Shown: in pieces, positions 8,985-17,284 of the stretch
Layout of the letters: every line of letters starts with the position of its first letter
How positions within the stretch are numbered: the first letter of the stretch is position 1
NCBI GenBank assembly: GCA_002238565.1
Contig: MPMP01000042.1
Span: 1 to 42,592, forward strand
DNA from: Albidovulum sp. bin36
Lineage (GTDB): Bacteria; Pseudomonadota; Alphaproteobacteria; Rhodobacterales; Rhodobacteraceae
Direction of reading: 5' to 3'
Length of the DNA stretch: 42,592 nucleotides
Made by a program: the position numbers and the translations under genes
Notes under the pieces: model-generated
Databases searched by the model: none
Seen by the model: the letters and a program-made list of their open reading frames with translations, nothing else
What the model was told of the DNA's origin: nothing

Positions 8985-9061
8985 TATGATATCTTTCTTT
9001 TCATTGATTAGTTCGGCGCGGGCGCGCGCGCCGCCCCCCCCCCCCCCGCCGTGTCAATGCC
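8985..9061 (-). repeat. G14 homopolymer and GC palindrome between SBP and lyase genes
   Basis: Between the binding-protein stop and the lyase start, the plus strand carries an uninterrupted C14 run (9034-9047; G14 in the mRNA) next to a perfect 12-bp palindrome GGCGCGCGCGCC (9021-9032). The mRNA can fold a strong hairpin here. It may protect the 3' end of the binding-protein message or dampen read-through into the lyase gene. Homopolymer length is prone to slippage and to sequencing error. Confidence 0.75.
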
Positions 9062-10609
9062 TCAGCTGCCGTATTGACGGTCGTAGGCGGATTGCATCTC
9101 GGCCAGCACGTCGTTCAGGCCCATCTTGTCGAGATCGCCCATGTAGGCGTCCCAATCGGCCTCGACATCGCCGGTGCCCAGGATCCAGGCCTGCTGGCGC
9201 TCCAGCATGTAGGTGCGGATCGACGGCCAGTACTTGTCGTAGACCGCCTGTTCGTCCTCGTTGAAGGCCACGCCCAGGAACTGGTCGATCAGGTATTCGC
9301 CCTCGTCGTAGAGGGCAATGCCTTCCAGCGCGAACTCGTTCGACCACTGGATTTCATATCCGTAGTCCTGGAAGTAGCCGCGCGCGTGAAGCTGCGCGCC
9401 CAGTTCGTAAAGCTGGGAGTTGACCGGCCGTCCGGTCCCGAGGATCGCGTCCGTGAAGATCGCCTTACCGTCCTCCATGGTCCAGTGGACGCCCTCGACA
9501 CCGAAGTTCACGATGTTCCGGCCTTCGGGCGAGAACCAGAAGTCGAAATACTTGATGGTCTCGACCGGGTGCTTGTTGGTCCCGCCGATGGCCCAGCCGT
9601 CCGGCTTGATCGGGATGCGGCGATGCTCCTCGATGCGCTTGCCGGAAATCGAGGCTGGAGGCGCGAACGCCTTGAAGACGAAGCTGTCGATTTCGCTCGA
9701 CAGGCGATTGTAGCCCGAGGTTGAAGCGAACCAGTCGTGGGTCATTCCGCCCAGGTTCTCCGAGAGCAGGTATTCTCGGGCCGAAGAGCCGCGCGTGAAG
9801 ACCTCGGGGTCGATCAGGCCTTCGGCGTACCACTCGGCAAGATTCTTGACGCCTTCGCGATAACCCTCGCCTGCATACGGATGCTTGATCTGACCACTGT
9901 CGACATAGAAGTCATGATAGGTGTCGGATCCGGACGAGCGGCCGTCCCAAAGCGTCACGAGACGGATCAGTTCTTCCCACTGCCGGGCGAAGTAGGGAAC
10001 TTCGTCCTTCAGGCCGTTGCCGTTTGGGTCTCCGTCGCGGAACGCTTCGAGCACCGCCTTCACCTCGTCGACGTTCTGCGGAAGATCGAGGCCCAGCTGG
10101 TCGAGCCAGTCGTAGCGGATGAAGTAGGCCCGACCGTATTTTCCGTCCGGCAGGTACGGGATGTAGTACATGTTCCCGTCGGCGGCGGAGATCGCGGCCT
10201 TGATGTCGGGGCGCTTCTCGAAGAATGCCTTCAGGTGCGGCGCGTGCTCTTCGATCAGGTCGTTGAGCGGCATGAATGCGCCTTGCGGGCCGTACTGGTT
10301 CACGACATCCTTGATACGCGAGGTGCCGATGATGTCGGGAAGCTTGCCCGACGCGAGAAGCAGGTTGATCGCTTCCCCGCTGTTGTCGGTGTTCGAGCCG
10401 ACGGTCGCGTTCTTGAGGTGGATGTTGGTCAGCCGACGCGCCTCCTGCTCCACCGGCCAGTCCTCGTCATAGGCCGGATAGCGCTTGTGGTGCATGTGGA
10501 CGGTCAGCTCCAACGGATCGTCCACGATCATTAGGTGGCTATCCGCGATGGCGGGCGTGGTTACCGCCATCGAGGTCAGCAAGGCCGATGCCAAAGTCAA
10601 ATGTCGCAT
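9062..10609 (-). CDS. Extracellular oligosaccharide-binding protein, ABC transporter (AlgQ/LipO-like)
   Basis: A 515-residue binding protein with a Sec signal (MRHLTLASALLTSMAVTTPA, mature near ADSHLMI). Its length and the EF-hand-like calcium loop DGDPNGNGLKDEVP (about residues 192-205) match the large binding proteins of the AlgQ1/AlgQ2 and YtcQ/LipO type, which bind oligosaccharides and deliver them to two permeases. Supporting blocks include INLLLASGKLPDI, GAFMPLNDLIEEHAP and WYAEGLIDPEVF. The start is supported by AAGGAGAAACTC before ATG. The gene follows the two permease genes and precedes the lyase gene, so the ligand is probably the oligo-uronate cut by that lyase. Confidence 0.92.
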   Translation of the reverse strand: MRHLTLASALLTSMAVTTPAIADSHLMIVDDPLELTVHMHHKRYPAYDEDWPVEQEARRLTNIHLKNATVGSNTDNSGEAINLLLASGKLPDIIGTSRIKDVVNQYGPQGAFMPLNDLIEEHAPHLKAFFEKRPDIKAAISAADGNMYYIPYLPDGKYGRAYFIRYDWLDQLGLDLPQNVDEVKAVLEAFRDGDPNGNGLKDEVPYFARQWEELIRLVTLWDGRSSGSDTYHDFYVDSGQIKHPYAGEGYREGVKNLAEWYAEGLIDPEVFTRGSSAREYLLSENLGGMTHDWFASTSGYNRLSSEIDSFVFKAFAPPASISGKRIEEHRRIPIKPDGWAIGGTNKHPVETIKYFDFWFSPEGRNIVNFGVEGVHWTMEDGKAIFTDAILGTGRPVNSQLYELGAQLHARGYFQDYGYEIQWSNEFALEGIALYDEGEYLIDQFLGVAFNEDEQAVYDKYWPSIRTYMLERQQAWILGTGDVEADWDAYMGDLDKMGLNDVLAEMQSAYDRQYGS

Positions 10610-10671
10610 GAGTTTCTCCTTGATTGCGAACTACTGGTCAATTCTTGACGCCCAGGGAAGGGTGTCTGCGG

Positions 10672-11553
10672 TCATTCCTTGACACCCCCGAGTAGGATGC
10701 CCTTGTTGAAGTATTTCTGCGCGAACGGATAGAAGCAGAGCACCGGGATGATCGAGCAGACGATGATCGCGGCCGTGACGGTCTCGACGCTGTAGGGTGC
10801 GTCGATCAGGGTCGAGGAAAATTCCTCGTCGTCCGAAAGCGTCGCGATGGTCTGGCGCAGGTAGACCTGCAGCGGGATCTTGCCCTCGTCGTTCAAAAGT
10901 ACCATCGCCCAGAAGAACCCGTTCCAGCGCGAAACGACACAGAACAGGGTGATCGTTGCGATGGCGGGCTTGGACAGCGGGACGAAGACCTTCCAGAGCA
11001 CCTGGAACTCGTTGGCGCCGTCCATTCGCGCCGCCTCCTCGAACGAGCTCGGGATGCTTTCGAAAAAGTTACGCAGCAGGATGATGTTGAAGGCGTTGCA
11101 GGCGAATGCGATGATGATGCCGAAGTAGCTGTCGAGCAGCCCGAGGTCCCGGATGTTCAGCCAGAACGGGATCATTCCGGCATGGAACCACATGGTGAAG
11201 GCGACCATCAGGTTCCAGAACCGCCGTCCGAGCAGCTGCGGGCGCGACAGGGCGTAGGCTCCCGGAATGATGATGACGAGGCTCGTGAGCGTGCCTCCGA
11301 TCGTGTAGATGAAGGTGTTGCCATAGGAGTTCCAGAACTGCGGCTCCGACAAGACGCGACCGTAGGCCGCCAGAGTCACTTCGACGGGGCTCAGCACCAC
11401 GAGTCCGGCCCGCGCCGCAAAGCCCGAACTGAACGAGACGGCGGCAATGTAGATGAACGGGTAGAGCGTCGAGAGCGTGAACAGTCCGATCAGGACCATG
11501 TTTACCCGGACAAAGAGCCGGTCGCCGCGCGAGTAGAGGTTCATGTTCTGCAT
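10672..11553 (-). CDS. ABC transporter permease 2 (YtcP/AlgM2-like)
   Basis: A 293-residue inner-membrane protein with about six hydrophobic helices and the cytoplasmic EAA loop FEEAARMDGANEFQVLWKVFVPLSKPAIATI, through which the permease contacts the ATPase. The length and motif are those of the MalG-type partner in carbohydrate uptake systems; the N-terminus SRGDRLFVRVNMVLIGLFTLSTLYPF is typical of the YtcP/AlgM2 branch. It lies 13 bp after permease 1 and before the binding protein. Confidence 0.92.
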   Translation of the reverse strand: MQNMNLYSRGDRLFVRVNMVLIGLFTLSTLYPFIYIAAVSFSSGFAARAGLVVLSPVEVTLAAYGRVLSEPQFWNSYGNTFIYTIGGTLTSLVIIIPGAYALSRPQLLGRRFWNLMVAFTMWFHAGMIPFWLNIRDLGLLDSYFGIIIAFACNAFNIILLRNFFESIPSSFEEAARMDGANEFQVLWKVFVPLSKPAIATITLFCVVSRWNGFFWAMVLLNDEGKIPLQVYLRQTIATLSDDEEFSSTLIDAPYSVETVTAAIIVCSIIPVLCFYPFAQKYFNKGILLGGVKE

Positions 11554-11566
11554 GCCGCCTCCTCCC

Positions 11567-12562
11567 TCACCAGAGCGACGTGCGCGACACGCGCTTGGAA
11601 ACGGAATTTGCGGCCATCACGAGGACGAAGGCGACGACGGCGTTGAAGAGACCGGCGGCGGCGGCCAGGTCGTATTGGCCGCTTTGCAGGCCTTGGCGGT
11701 AGATGAACGTGTTGATCACGTCCGCCGTCTGGTAGGTCGCGGGCTGGTAGAGCAGGATGATCAGCTCGAAGCCCACTTCCATCAGGTTGCCGATCCGAAT
11801 GATCAGCATGATGATGATCGTCGGCATGATCGAGGGGATGGTGATCTTCCACATCATCTGCCAGCGGCTTGCCCCGTCGACGACCGCGCTTTCGTAGAGC
11901 GAGGGGTTCACGCCGGCGATTGCCGCGAGAAATATGATCGAGCTGAAGCCGGCCTCCTGCCAGATTCCCGAGCCGATGAAGATCGGTCGGAACCATTCCG
12001 GCTTGATCAGGAAGTAGACCGGTTCGATCCCGATCCAGCCAATGATCGTGTTGACGATCCCGGCGCTCGGCGAAAACGCCGTGATGACGATACCGGCGAT
12101 GATCACGGTCGAGATGAAATGCGGCAGGTAGACGATTGTCTGGCAGGTGCGCCGGTAGAGCGCATGCAGGATCTCGTTGAACATCAACGCCAGGAAGATC
12201 GGAACCGGGAAGCCGAAGATGAGGCTGAGCGCGCTGATGATGACCGTGTTCTTGACCGCCCGAAGAAACTGCGAGTTGTTGAACAGCGTCTCGAAATGCT
12301 CCAATCCGACCCACGGGCTCTCGACGATGCCCCGGAAGATCGAATAGTCCTTGAACGCGATCTGCAACCCGTACATCGGCTTGTAGAGGAACAGCAGGAA
12401 CCAGATGATCATAGGTGCGAGCATCACGTAGATCTGCCATTCGCGCTTGAAGTGGTCGGCCAGCCAGACCAGCCGCTCCTGCATGGGTCTCGCGGAGGCG
12501 CCGTCCGCCTGTTCGCCGGCAGAGTTGGCCGAGCCGGCGGAAGATGCAGGCAGGTCGGTCAT
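11567..12562 (-). CDS. ABC transporter permease 1 (LplB/AlgM1-like)
   Basis: Inner-membrane permease of about 331 residues from the chosen start, with a cytoplasmic N-terminus, about six helices and an EAA loop at YESAVVDGASRWQMMWKITIP. YVMLAPMIIWFLLFLYKPMYG near the first helix is typical of MalF-type partners of the LplB/YteP/AlgM1 branch. I chose the ATG at 12562 (MTDLPASSAG), 10 bp after the ATPase stop. An ATG at 12616 is in frame but would overlap the ATPase gene by 44 bp. Confidence 0.9.
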   Translation of the reverse strand: MTDLPASSAGSANSAGEQADGASARPMQERLVWLADHFKREWQIYVMLAPMIIWFLLFLYKPMYGLQIAFKDYSIFRGIVESPWVGLEHFETLFNNSQFLRAVKNTVIISALSLIFGFPVPIFLALMFNEILHALYRRTCQTIVYLPHFISTVIIAGIVITAFSPSAGIVNTIIGWIGIEPVYFLIKPEWFRPIFIGSGIWQEAGFSSIIFLAAIAGVNPSLYESAVVDGASRWQMMWKITIPSIMPTIIIMLIIRIGNLMEVGFELIILLYQPATYQTADVINTFIYRQGLQSGQYDLAAAAGLFNAVVAFVLVMAANSVSKRVSRTSLW

Positions 12563-12572
12563 TGCGCGAATC

Positions 12573-13667
12573 TCACCGTTTCGGACCTTGGTTGAGGACG
12601 CGGCCTGTCTCGGCATCGAAGACCTTCACCATCTCTGCGGGGACGTGCACTTCGGTCAGGCCGGAGAGATGGCAAACGCCACCGAGGGTCTCCGCCTTGA
12701 TGATGAAAGGATCCTCTCCGATCGCGGCGTGGAGCAGCGCCTCGGATCCAAGCGGCTCTACGAGGTCGAGCTTGATCGATACAGGCGACGTGTCCTCGCC
12801 AGCGGCGAGAGAGACGTATTCAGGACGGATGCCGATGATCACGTCGCGTCCAGGGTCCCTCGGAACCGTGTCGGGAAGCGAAATTCTTCCTCCGCCGATC
12901 GTCACCGATGCGCCCTCGGCATCGTTTGCAAGGGTTCCCCTGAACTGGTTCATGGGCGGTGAACCGATGAAGCCTGCGACGAACGTGCTAACCGGATTCA
13001 TGAACAGGTCCATCGGGGTGCCGATCTGCTCGATTCGCCCGTCGTTCATGACCACGATCCGGTCGGCCAGCGTCATCGCCTCGATCTGGTCATGGGTAAC
13101 GTAGATCGACGTGACGCCGAGACGGTTGTGCAGGCGCCGGATCTCGGCGCGCATCTGGGCGCGGAGCTTGGCGTCGAGGTTGCTGAGCGGCTCGTCGAAC
13201 AGGAACACCTTCGGATGACGCACGATGGCGCGTCCCATCGCGACCCGCTGGCGCTGGCCTCCGGAGAGGTCGGCGGGCCGGCGTTCGAGATATTCCGTAA
13301 GTCCGAGGATTGCGGCGACTTCCGTGATCGAACGGGCGATCACGTCCTTCTTCACGCGCCGGATGCGCAGGCCGAAGGCGATGTTCTCGGCAACGTTGAG
13401 ATGCGGGTAGAGCGCATAGTTCTGGAACACCATCGCGCAGTCGCGATCCTTTGGCGCGATCCGGTTCATCGTCTGCCCGTCGATGGTCAGGATGCCCTCG
13501 GAGATTTCCTCCAGTCCGGCTATCATCCTGAGCGTGGTGGATTTTCCGCAGCCGGAGGGGCCGACCAGCACAACGAATTCGTGCGCGGCAACCTCCAGAT
13601 TGATTCCATGAACCACTTGCACGGCGCCGAAGCGCTTGTACATGTCCTTCAGGACGACTGCTGACAT
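12573..13667 (-). CDS. ABC transporter ATPase, carbohydrate type (MalK/UgpC/AlgS-like)
   Basis: A 364-residue ATPase with Walker [10 protein letters not shown] (residues 36-44), signature [19 protein letters not shown] (about 134-152), Walker [13 protein letters not shown] and switch His in [11 protein letters not shown]. The C-terminal 120 residues form the regulatory MOP/OB-like domain usual in MalK-type proteins ([10 protein letters not shown]). It powers uptake through the two following permeases and is the first gene of the seven-gene operon. The promoter would lie in the 124-bp gap shared with the divergent dehydratase gene, where a TTGTATACAA palindrome is present. Confidence 0.95.
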   Translation of the reverse strand: MSAVVLKDMYKRFGAVQVVHGINLEVAAHEFVVLVGPSGCGKSTTLRMIAGLEEISEGILTIDGQTMNRIAPKDRDCAMVFQNYALYPHLNVAENIAFGLRIRRVKKDVIARSITEVAAILGLTEYLERRPADLSGGQRQRVAMGRAIVRHPKVFLFDEPLSNLDAKLRAQMRAEIRRLHNRLGVTSIYVTHDQIEAMTLADRIVVMNDGRIEQIGTPMDLFMNPVSTFVAGFIGSPPMNQFRGTLANDAEGASVTIGGGRISLPDTVPRDPGRDVIIGIRPEYVSLAAGEDTSPVSIKLDLVEPLGSEALLHAAIGEDPFIIKAETLGGVCHLSGLTEVHVPAEMVKVFDAETGRVLNQGPKR

Positions 13668-13728
13668 CCATCCCCCGTTCTACATGCGGCGCGTGCAATC
13701 CTCCGTCGACGTCGCCTGAATTCGCAAA

Positions 13729-13747
13729 CTTGTATACAAGTATACCT
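13729..13747. promoter_or_regulatory. Operator-like palindrome between divergent ABC operon and dehydratase
   Basis: CTTGTATACAAG (13729-13740) is a perfect 12-bp palindrome. It overlaps a second half-site so that the minus strand reads AGGTATACTTGTATAC. This resembles the GGTATACTAGT sites before tctC and dctP and the GntR-type hexuronate operators. Its place between divergent start codons suggests that one regulator controls both directions. A further ACGTCGACGG-rich stretch lies on the ABC side. Binding is inferred. Confidence 0.6.
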
Positions 13748-13791
13748 GATTCGGGAAGAATGGCAACGGGGCGAATTGGAGGAGGCAGGAT

Positions 13792-15042
13792 ATGCGTGTA
13801 GCGAAGGTGCGGATAACGCCGGTAGCGGTGCCCGACGTGCCGCTGCTGAACACCAAGGGCGTGCACGGCGCGTATTTTCTGCGCTCTATCATCGAGGTCG
13901 AGACGGACAACGGCTTGGTCGGGGTCTCCGAGACCTACGGGCAGGTGCGTTGCCTGTCAGGCTTGCAGAACGCGGCGGACGCGCTGACGGGCCTGGACCC
14001 GTTCAACCTCAACGACCTGGCGCGTCGGGTGTCGGAAGCTTTGCCGGATGCCGGCGGTATCAACGGTCCGACAATGCTCGCGGACCACAAGGTGGAAGAT
14101 GTGGCCTACGGCGCGTTCGAGATCGCCTGTCTTGACTTGCAGGGCAGGGCTCTCGGTCGCCCAGTCTGCGACCTGATCGGCGGGGCGGTGCGGGACGAGG
14201 TCGGATTTGCCGGATACCTTTTCTACAAGTTCGCCAAGCCCTCCGACCAGCCTGGCGAGGATCCCTTCGGCGAGGTCATGACCCCGGACGCGCTCGTGGA
14301 GGAAGCCGAGGCGTTCGTGGGGCAACATGGGTTTCGGTCGCTGAAGCTGAAAGGCGGCGTGCTGGAACCGGAGCTTGAGATCCAGACCATGCTGAAACTG
14401 CGCGAGCGGTTCCCGGATCATGCCCTTCGCATCGACCCGATGGGGGCATGGCGGGTCGAGACGGCTGCGGGGGTCTGCGAAGCGCTCGGCGGCGTCCTGG
14501 AATATCTTGAAGACCCGGTGCGGGGCATGGGCGCCATGGCGAAGCTCGCGGCGCGAACTGACATGCCGCTCGCCACCAACCTGGTGGTGGTGGAGTTCGA
14601 GCAGGTCTTCGAAGCGCACCGGAAAGGCGCCGTGCAGATCGTGCTTTCAGACCATCACTACTGGCGTGGAGCGACCGGGGCCGTTACTCTGGGGCGGATG
14701 TGCGCGGCTGCCGGCATGGGTGTGTCAATGCATTCGAACACGCATCTGGGGATCAGCCTCGCGGCCATGCTCCACGTGGCGGCGGCCACGCCGAACCTAT
14801 CCCATGACTGCGACACGCATTGCATGTGGACAGGTCATGACATCGTCGAAGGGAAGGGGATTGAATTCAAGGAAGGGCGGCTAGCGGTTCCACGCGGGCC
14901 TGGCCTTGGGGTTTCGCTGAATCACGAGGCGCTGCAGAAATTGCATACGCTCTACCTGGAGAACGCCGTGAAGGATCGGGACGACACGGAGGAAATCCGC
15001 CGGTACATTCCCGACTATGTCAGAAAGGTGCCGCGATGGTAG
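13792..15042 (+). CDS. Enolase-superfamily sugar-acid dehydratase (glucarate dehydratase family)
   Basis: A 416-residue protein with the glucarate-dehydratase layout. KLKGG (base Lys, about residue 185) and the metal ligands DPMGAW (Asp222), LEDPVRG (Glu) and ATNLVVVEFEQ (Asn) follow in order. Then come SDHHYWRG and the catalytic His in HSNTHLGISLAAMLH. Enzymes of this group remove water from an aldarate or aldonate to give a keto-deoxy acid. The start is fixed by GGAGGAGGCAGGAT before the ATG. Divergence from the ABC/lyase operon across a shared operator ties it to uronate catabolism: oxidised uronic acid (glucarate or galactarate) would be a sensible substrate, but the exact acid is not determinable. 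Confidence 0.88.
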   Translation: MRVAKVRITPVAVPDVPLLNTKGVHGAYFLRSIIEVETDNGLVGVSETYGQVRCLSGLQNAADALTGLDPFNLNDLARRVSEALPDAGGINGPTMLADHKVEDVAYGAFEIACLDLQGRALGRPVCDLIGGAVRDEVGFAGYLFYKFAKPSDQPGEDPFGEVMTPDALVEEAEAFVGQHGFRSLKLKGGVLEPELEIQTMLKLRERFPDHALRIDPMGAWRVETAAGVCEALGGVLEYLEDPVRGMGAMAKLAARTDMPLATNLVVVEFEQVFEAHRKGAVQIVLSDHHYWRGATGAVTLGRMCAAAGMGVSMHSNTHLGISLAAMLHVAAATPNLSHDCDTHCMWTGHDIVEGKGIEFKEGRLAVPRGPGLGVSLNHEALQKLHTLYLENAVKDRDDTEEIRRYIPDYVRKVPRW

Positions 15043-15369
15043 TGTTCCGCGACGATTGTTGACATCCGGGCAGCGCAAACCGGCAATGTGGACGCGTTTC
15101 GTTTAGGAAATGGCTGTAGAATGCGTCCTTGAAGCATCGAAGCCTGGCCGATGTCGACCGGGGCTTGCCAGCGTGAACTTGCACGGAACTTGTGGCGCGC
15201 CTCCTCGCTTGCCCACATCTCGCTGGAAGATGTCGAGCATCCATCGCTGCCGCCAGAGCGGACAGGATTCCGAACTCGGACGGTGCCTTGAACCTGACGC
15301 CTCTGGCGAAAGCGATACCGACTTTCGGTGGAAGTCGACCCGCGGCCATTTCGTGTTCGAGGCCGGAGA
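15043..15369. other. Intergenic stretch, nothing recognised
   Basis: This lies between the dehydratase stop and the end of the anbu pseudogene. Open frames on both strands overlap but no protein motif or repeat could be recognised. Genes often found with anbu, such as a transglutaminase-like or ATP-grasp gene, were looked for and not seen. Confidence 0.4.
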
Positions 15370-15947
15370 TCAGCTGTCATCAAACGAAAAGTCCGGGAGC
15401 GAATCGAATGCCAATTGAATGGCCTGGCTCCATCCCTTCGAAATGGTCCGGCAGTAAGGGTCGGTTTCCGCAAAGCGGCGCGTCGGCCCGGGGGCGAGCG
15501 TATCGGCCGCATAGACGCTGAGGTCGAGCGGAAGCCCGACCGACAGGTTCGACTTGAAGGTTGAATCAAACGAGATAATGAGAGACTTTATTGCATGCTC
15601 GAATGTCAGATCTGGACGATTGGCCCTTGCCAGTATTGGCTTGCCGTACTTGGTGTCGCCAAGCTGGAAGTACGGCGTGTTTGGCCCGGATTCGACGAAG
15701 TTCCCTTCCGGGTAGATCATGAACATTCTTGGGGGGCCCCCCCGGATCTGGCCGCCCACGAATATGTTCGCCTGAAACGTTGACGGATCCTTGCCCCCTT
15801 CTGAACCGATTTCGTGGACCGTTGTTCGCAGGATCTTTCCGATCAGCCGGGCAACCCGGAACATCGACGGCGCATTGAGGATGGACCGGCTAGCGCCGTC
15901 CAGGGTCGGAATCGGTGGCTGTTCCGAACTGGCGCCGGCAACGAAGG
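15370..15947 (-). pseudogene. Truncated Anbu-type proteasome-like peptidase
   Basis: The frame encodes the C-terminal two thirds of Anbu (family COG3484): LNAPSMFRVARLIG, then VGGQIRGGPPRMFMIYPEGNF, YFQLGDTKYGKPILAR and IISFDSTFKSNLSVGLPLDL. The C-terminus is normal. The homologous frame can be followed back through LDGASRSILNAPSMF, but an in-frame TAG near 15970 and the GntR gene occupy the place of the N-terminus, which holds the catalytic first residue. The ATG at 15864 is therefore not a real start. Anbu proteins form ring assemblies related to HslV and the 20S proteasome; this copy cannot be active. It overlaps the region upstream of the GntR gene on the other strand. Confidence 0.82.
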
Positions 15948-16041
15948 AAGGAGAGGTGCAAGAAAATGCCGACTATCGCTAAAGGACTCAAGGACTTCCC
16001 CTTGCGCGATCCCGCGCCTATATCGGCTTTTGTTGAGCAAT

Positions 16042-16054
16042 CTGGTATGGTAGT
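16042..16054 (+). promoter_or_regulatory. Possible autoregulatory operator of the GntR gene
   Basis: CTGGTATGGTAGT agrees with the operator-like CTGGTATACTAGT of the tctC and dctP promoters at 11 of 13 positions. It lies 26 bp before the GntR start codon, a usual place for autorepression. This is a short match found by eye and is weaker than the other sites. Confidence 0.4.
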
Positions 16055-16079
16055 GAGGCATGGACGCAAGGGAGTCTCC

Positions 16080-16763
16080 ATGACGCAGTCATTGGCACGA
16101 TCTGACCGCAGGACTAACGCAGACGATATATTCGACTATCTGCACGGCGAGATCGTTTCGTTGCGGCTCCTGCCAGGTACCCGGATCAGCGAGATCGAGG
16201 TAGCGGGGCAGTTTGACGTGTCCCGCCAGCCGGTACGCGAAGCATTCATCCGCTTGGCGAATCTAGACCTGTTGCTGGTCCGCCCGCAAAAGGCGACCGT
16301 GGTTCGGCAGTTTTCCTCCGCGAAGATCAGGCGTGCGCGGTTCATTCGCATGTCGGTGGAATGTGAAATACTGCGGCGGGCATGCAAGTCGACCACTTCG
16401 TTGCACGACGAGAGATTGAGAAAGGACCTCGAAGACCAGCGGGCGGCGATGAAGAAGCGCGACGTGGAGCGTTTCCATGCGCTGGACTACGATTTCCACA
16501 AGCGCCTTTGCGATGCTGGCGACTGCGCCCTGATGTTTGGCACCATTGCCGAAAACAAGGCGGCGGTCGATCGCATCTGTGTCCTGAGCCTTTCCGAACC
16601 GGCGACGATGGAGGAACTCCTCGCGGACCATGTGCTGATCGCCGAAACGCTAGTCAGACGCGACGAGAGTGCGTTGATCGGCGCAATCACGGCCCATTTG
16701 TCCAGGCTTGACGATGTCATTGCTGGAATCCGCAAGTCGCATGCCGAATTCTTCGAAGACTAA
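16080..16763 (+). CDS. GntR-family transcriptional regulator, FadR/FCD subfamily
   Basis: A 227-residue regulator with an N-terminal winged helix-turn-helix (LPGTRISEIEVAGQFDVSRQPVREAFIRL, about residues 28-56) and an all-helical FCD ligand domain. The latter contains the metal/ligand residues in ALDYDFHKRLCDAGD and ADHVLIAETLVRRDESAL. FadR-type proteins with FCD domains typically bind sugar acids or other carboxylates and release DNA on binding. I chose the ATG at 16080, preceded by AAGGGAG; an in-frame extension upstream overlaps the anbu remnant and lacks homology. Operator-like GGTATAC motifs precede this gene, the ABC operon/dehydratase, tctC and dctP, so it is the obvious candidate to control all of them. 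Confidence 0.9.
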   Translation: MTQSLARSDRRTNADDIFDYLHGEIVSLRLLPGTRISEIEVAGQFDVSRQPVREAFIRLANLDLLLVRPQKATVVRQFSSAKIRRARFIRMSVECEILRRACKSTTSLHDERLRKDLEDQRAAMKKRDVERFHALDYDFHKRLCDAGDCALMFGTIAENKAAVDRICVLSLSEPATMEELLADHVLIAETLVRRDESALIGAITAHLSRLDDVIAGIRKSHAEFFED

Positions 16764-17094
16764 ACAGGTCACGGTCTTCGCTGTTTTGCGAATTCATGGT
16801 TGTGGCTTTGACCTTGTTGGACTCACGCGATCTCCACGAAATCCAAAGGGTGCTGTTCGCTTGTTCCGAACAGCGGCTTTCGGATCTGGCGTTCGATGCC
16901 CGCATGGGGCGGGACAATGGCATTTCCTTAGATTGACATCGTTGCGCCGCAAGCGTTCGGCCGAGCGGTGGCGACAGTCCTTCGCGGCGTCATTTCGGTC
17001 ACTGCGAAATTAGATCTGGTAACGAAAAATCCGGCGTGCTATTTGGCTGCGCATGGAGATTCGCATCGAGGATATCTGGACGCCGCCGGTTCCG
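16764..17094. other. Intergenic stretch, insertion debris likely
   Basis: No gene was recognised between the GntR stop and the IS66 remnant. A short plus-strand frame at about 16798-16936 looks weakly protein-like (LDSRDLHEIQRVLFACSEQ) but has no start or recognisable family. Confidence 0.35.
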
Positions 17095-17284
17095 CGTCCA
17101 CCGCTCGCGCAGCGCCGAGGTCGCCGAGAAGCTGTTCTCCGGCACCGCCGGCCCGGTGTATCTGGTCTGCGACCGCTACAGCGCGTACGAGAAGCTGGCG
17201 CGCCTGCTGCCCGCCCTCGTCATCCTGTGCTTCTGCTGGGCTCACGCCAGGCGCGATTTCCTGAAGTGCGCGGCCGGGATGCAG
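17095..17284 (+). pseudogene. IS66-family transposase remnant
   Basis: About 60 codons in one frame read RSAEVAEKLFSGTAGPVYLV, CDRYSAYEKLARLLPALVIL and CFCWAHARRDFLKCAAG in order. These are the conserved YLVCD-Y-AY and CWAHxRRxF parts of the IS66 DDE transposase core. Both flanks of the protein are missing. Immediately after KCAAG the homology changes to an IS4-type transposase in another frame, so this copy was broken by, or recombined with, that element. Confidence 0.8.

Noticed and set aside
7341..9011. A 556-codon plus-strand frame opposite the lyase
   Set aside because: An antisense shadow typical of GC-rich genes, with no recognisable motif; the lyase on the other strand explains the region.
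11543..12595. A 350-codon plus-strand frame opposite permease 1
   Set aside because: Antisense shadow; strongly acidic low-complexity product, and the permease has clear family motifs.
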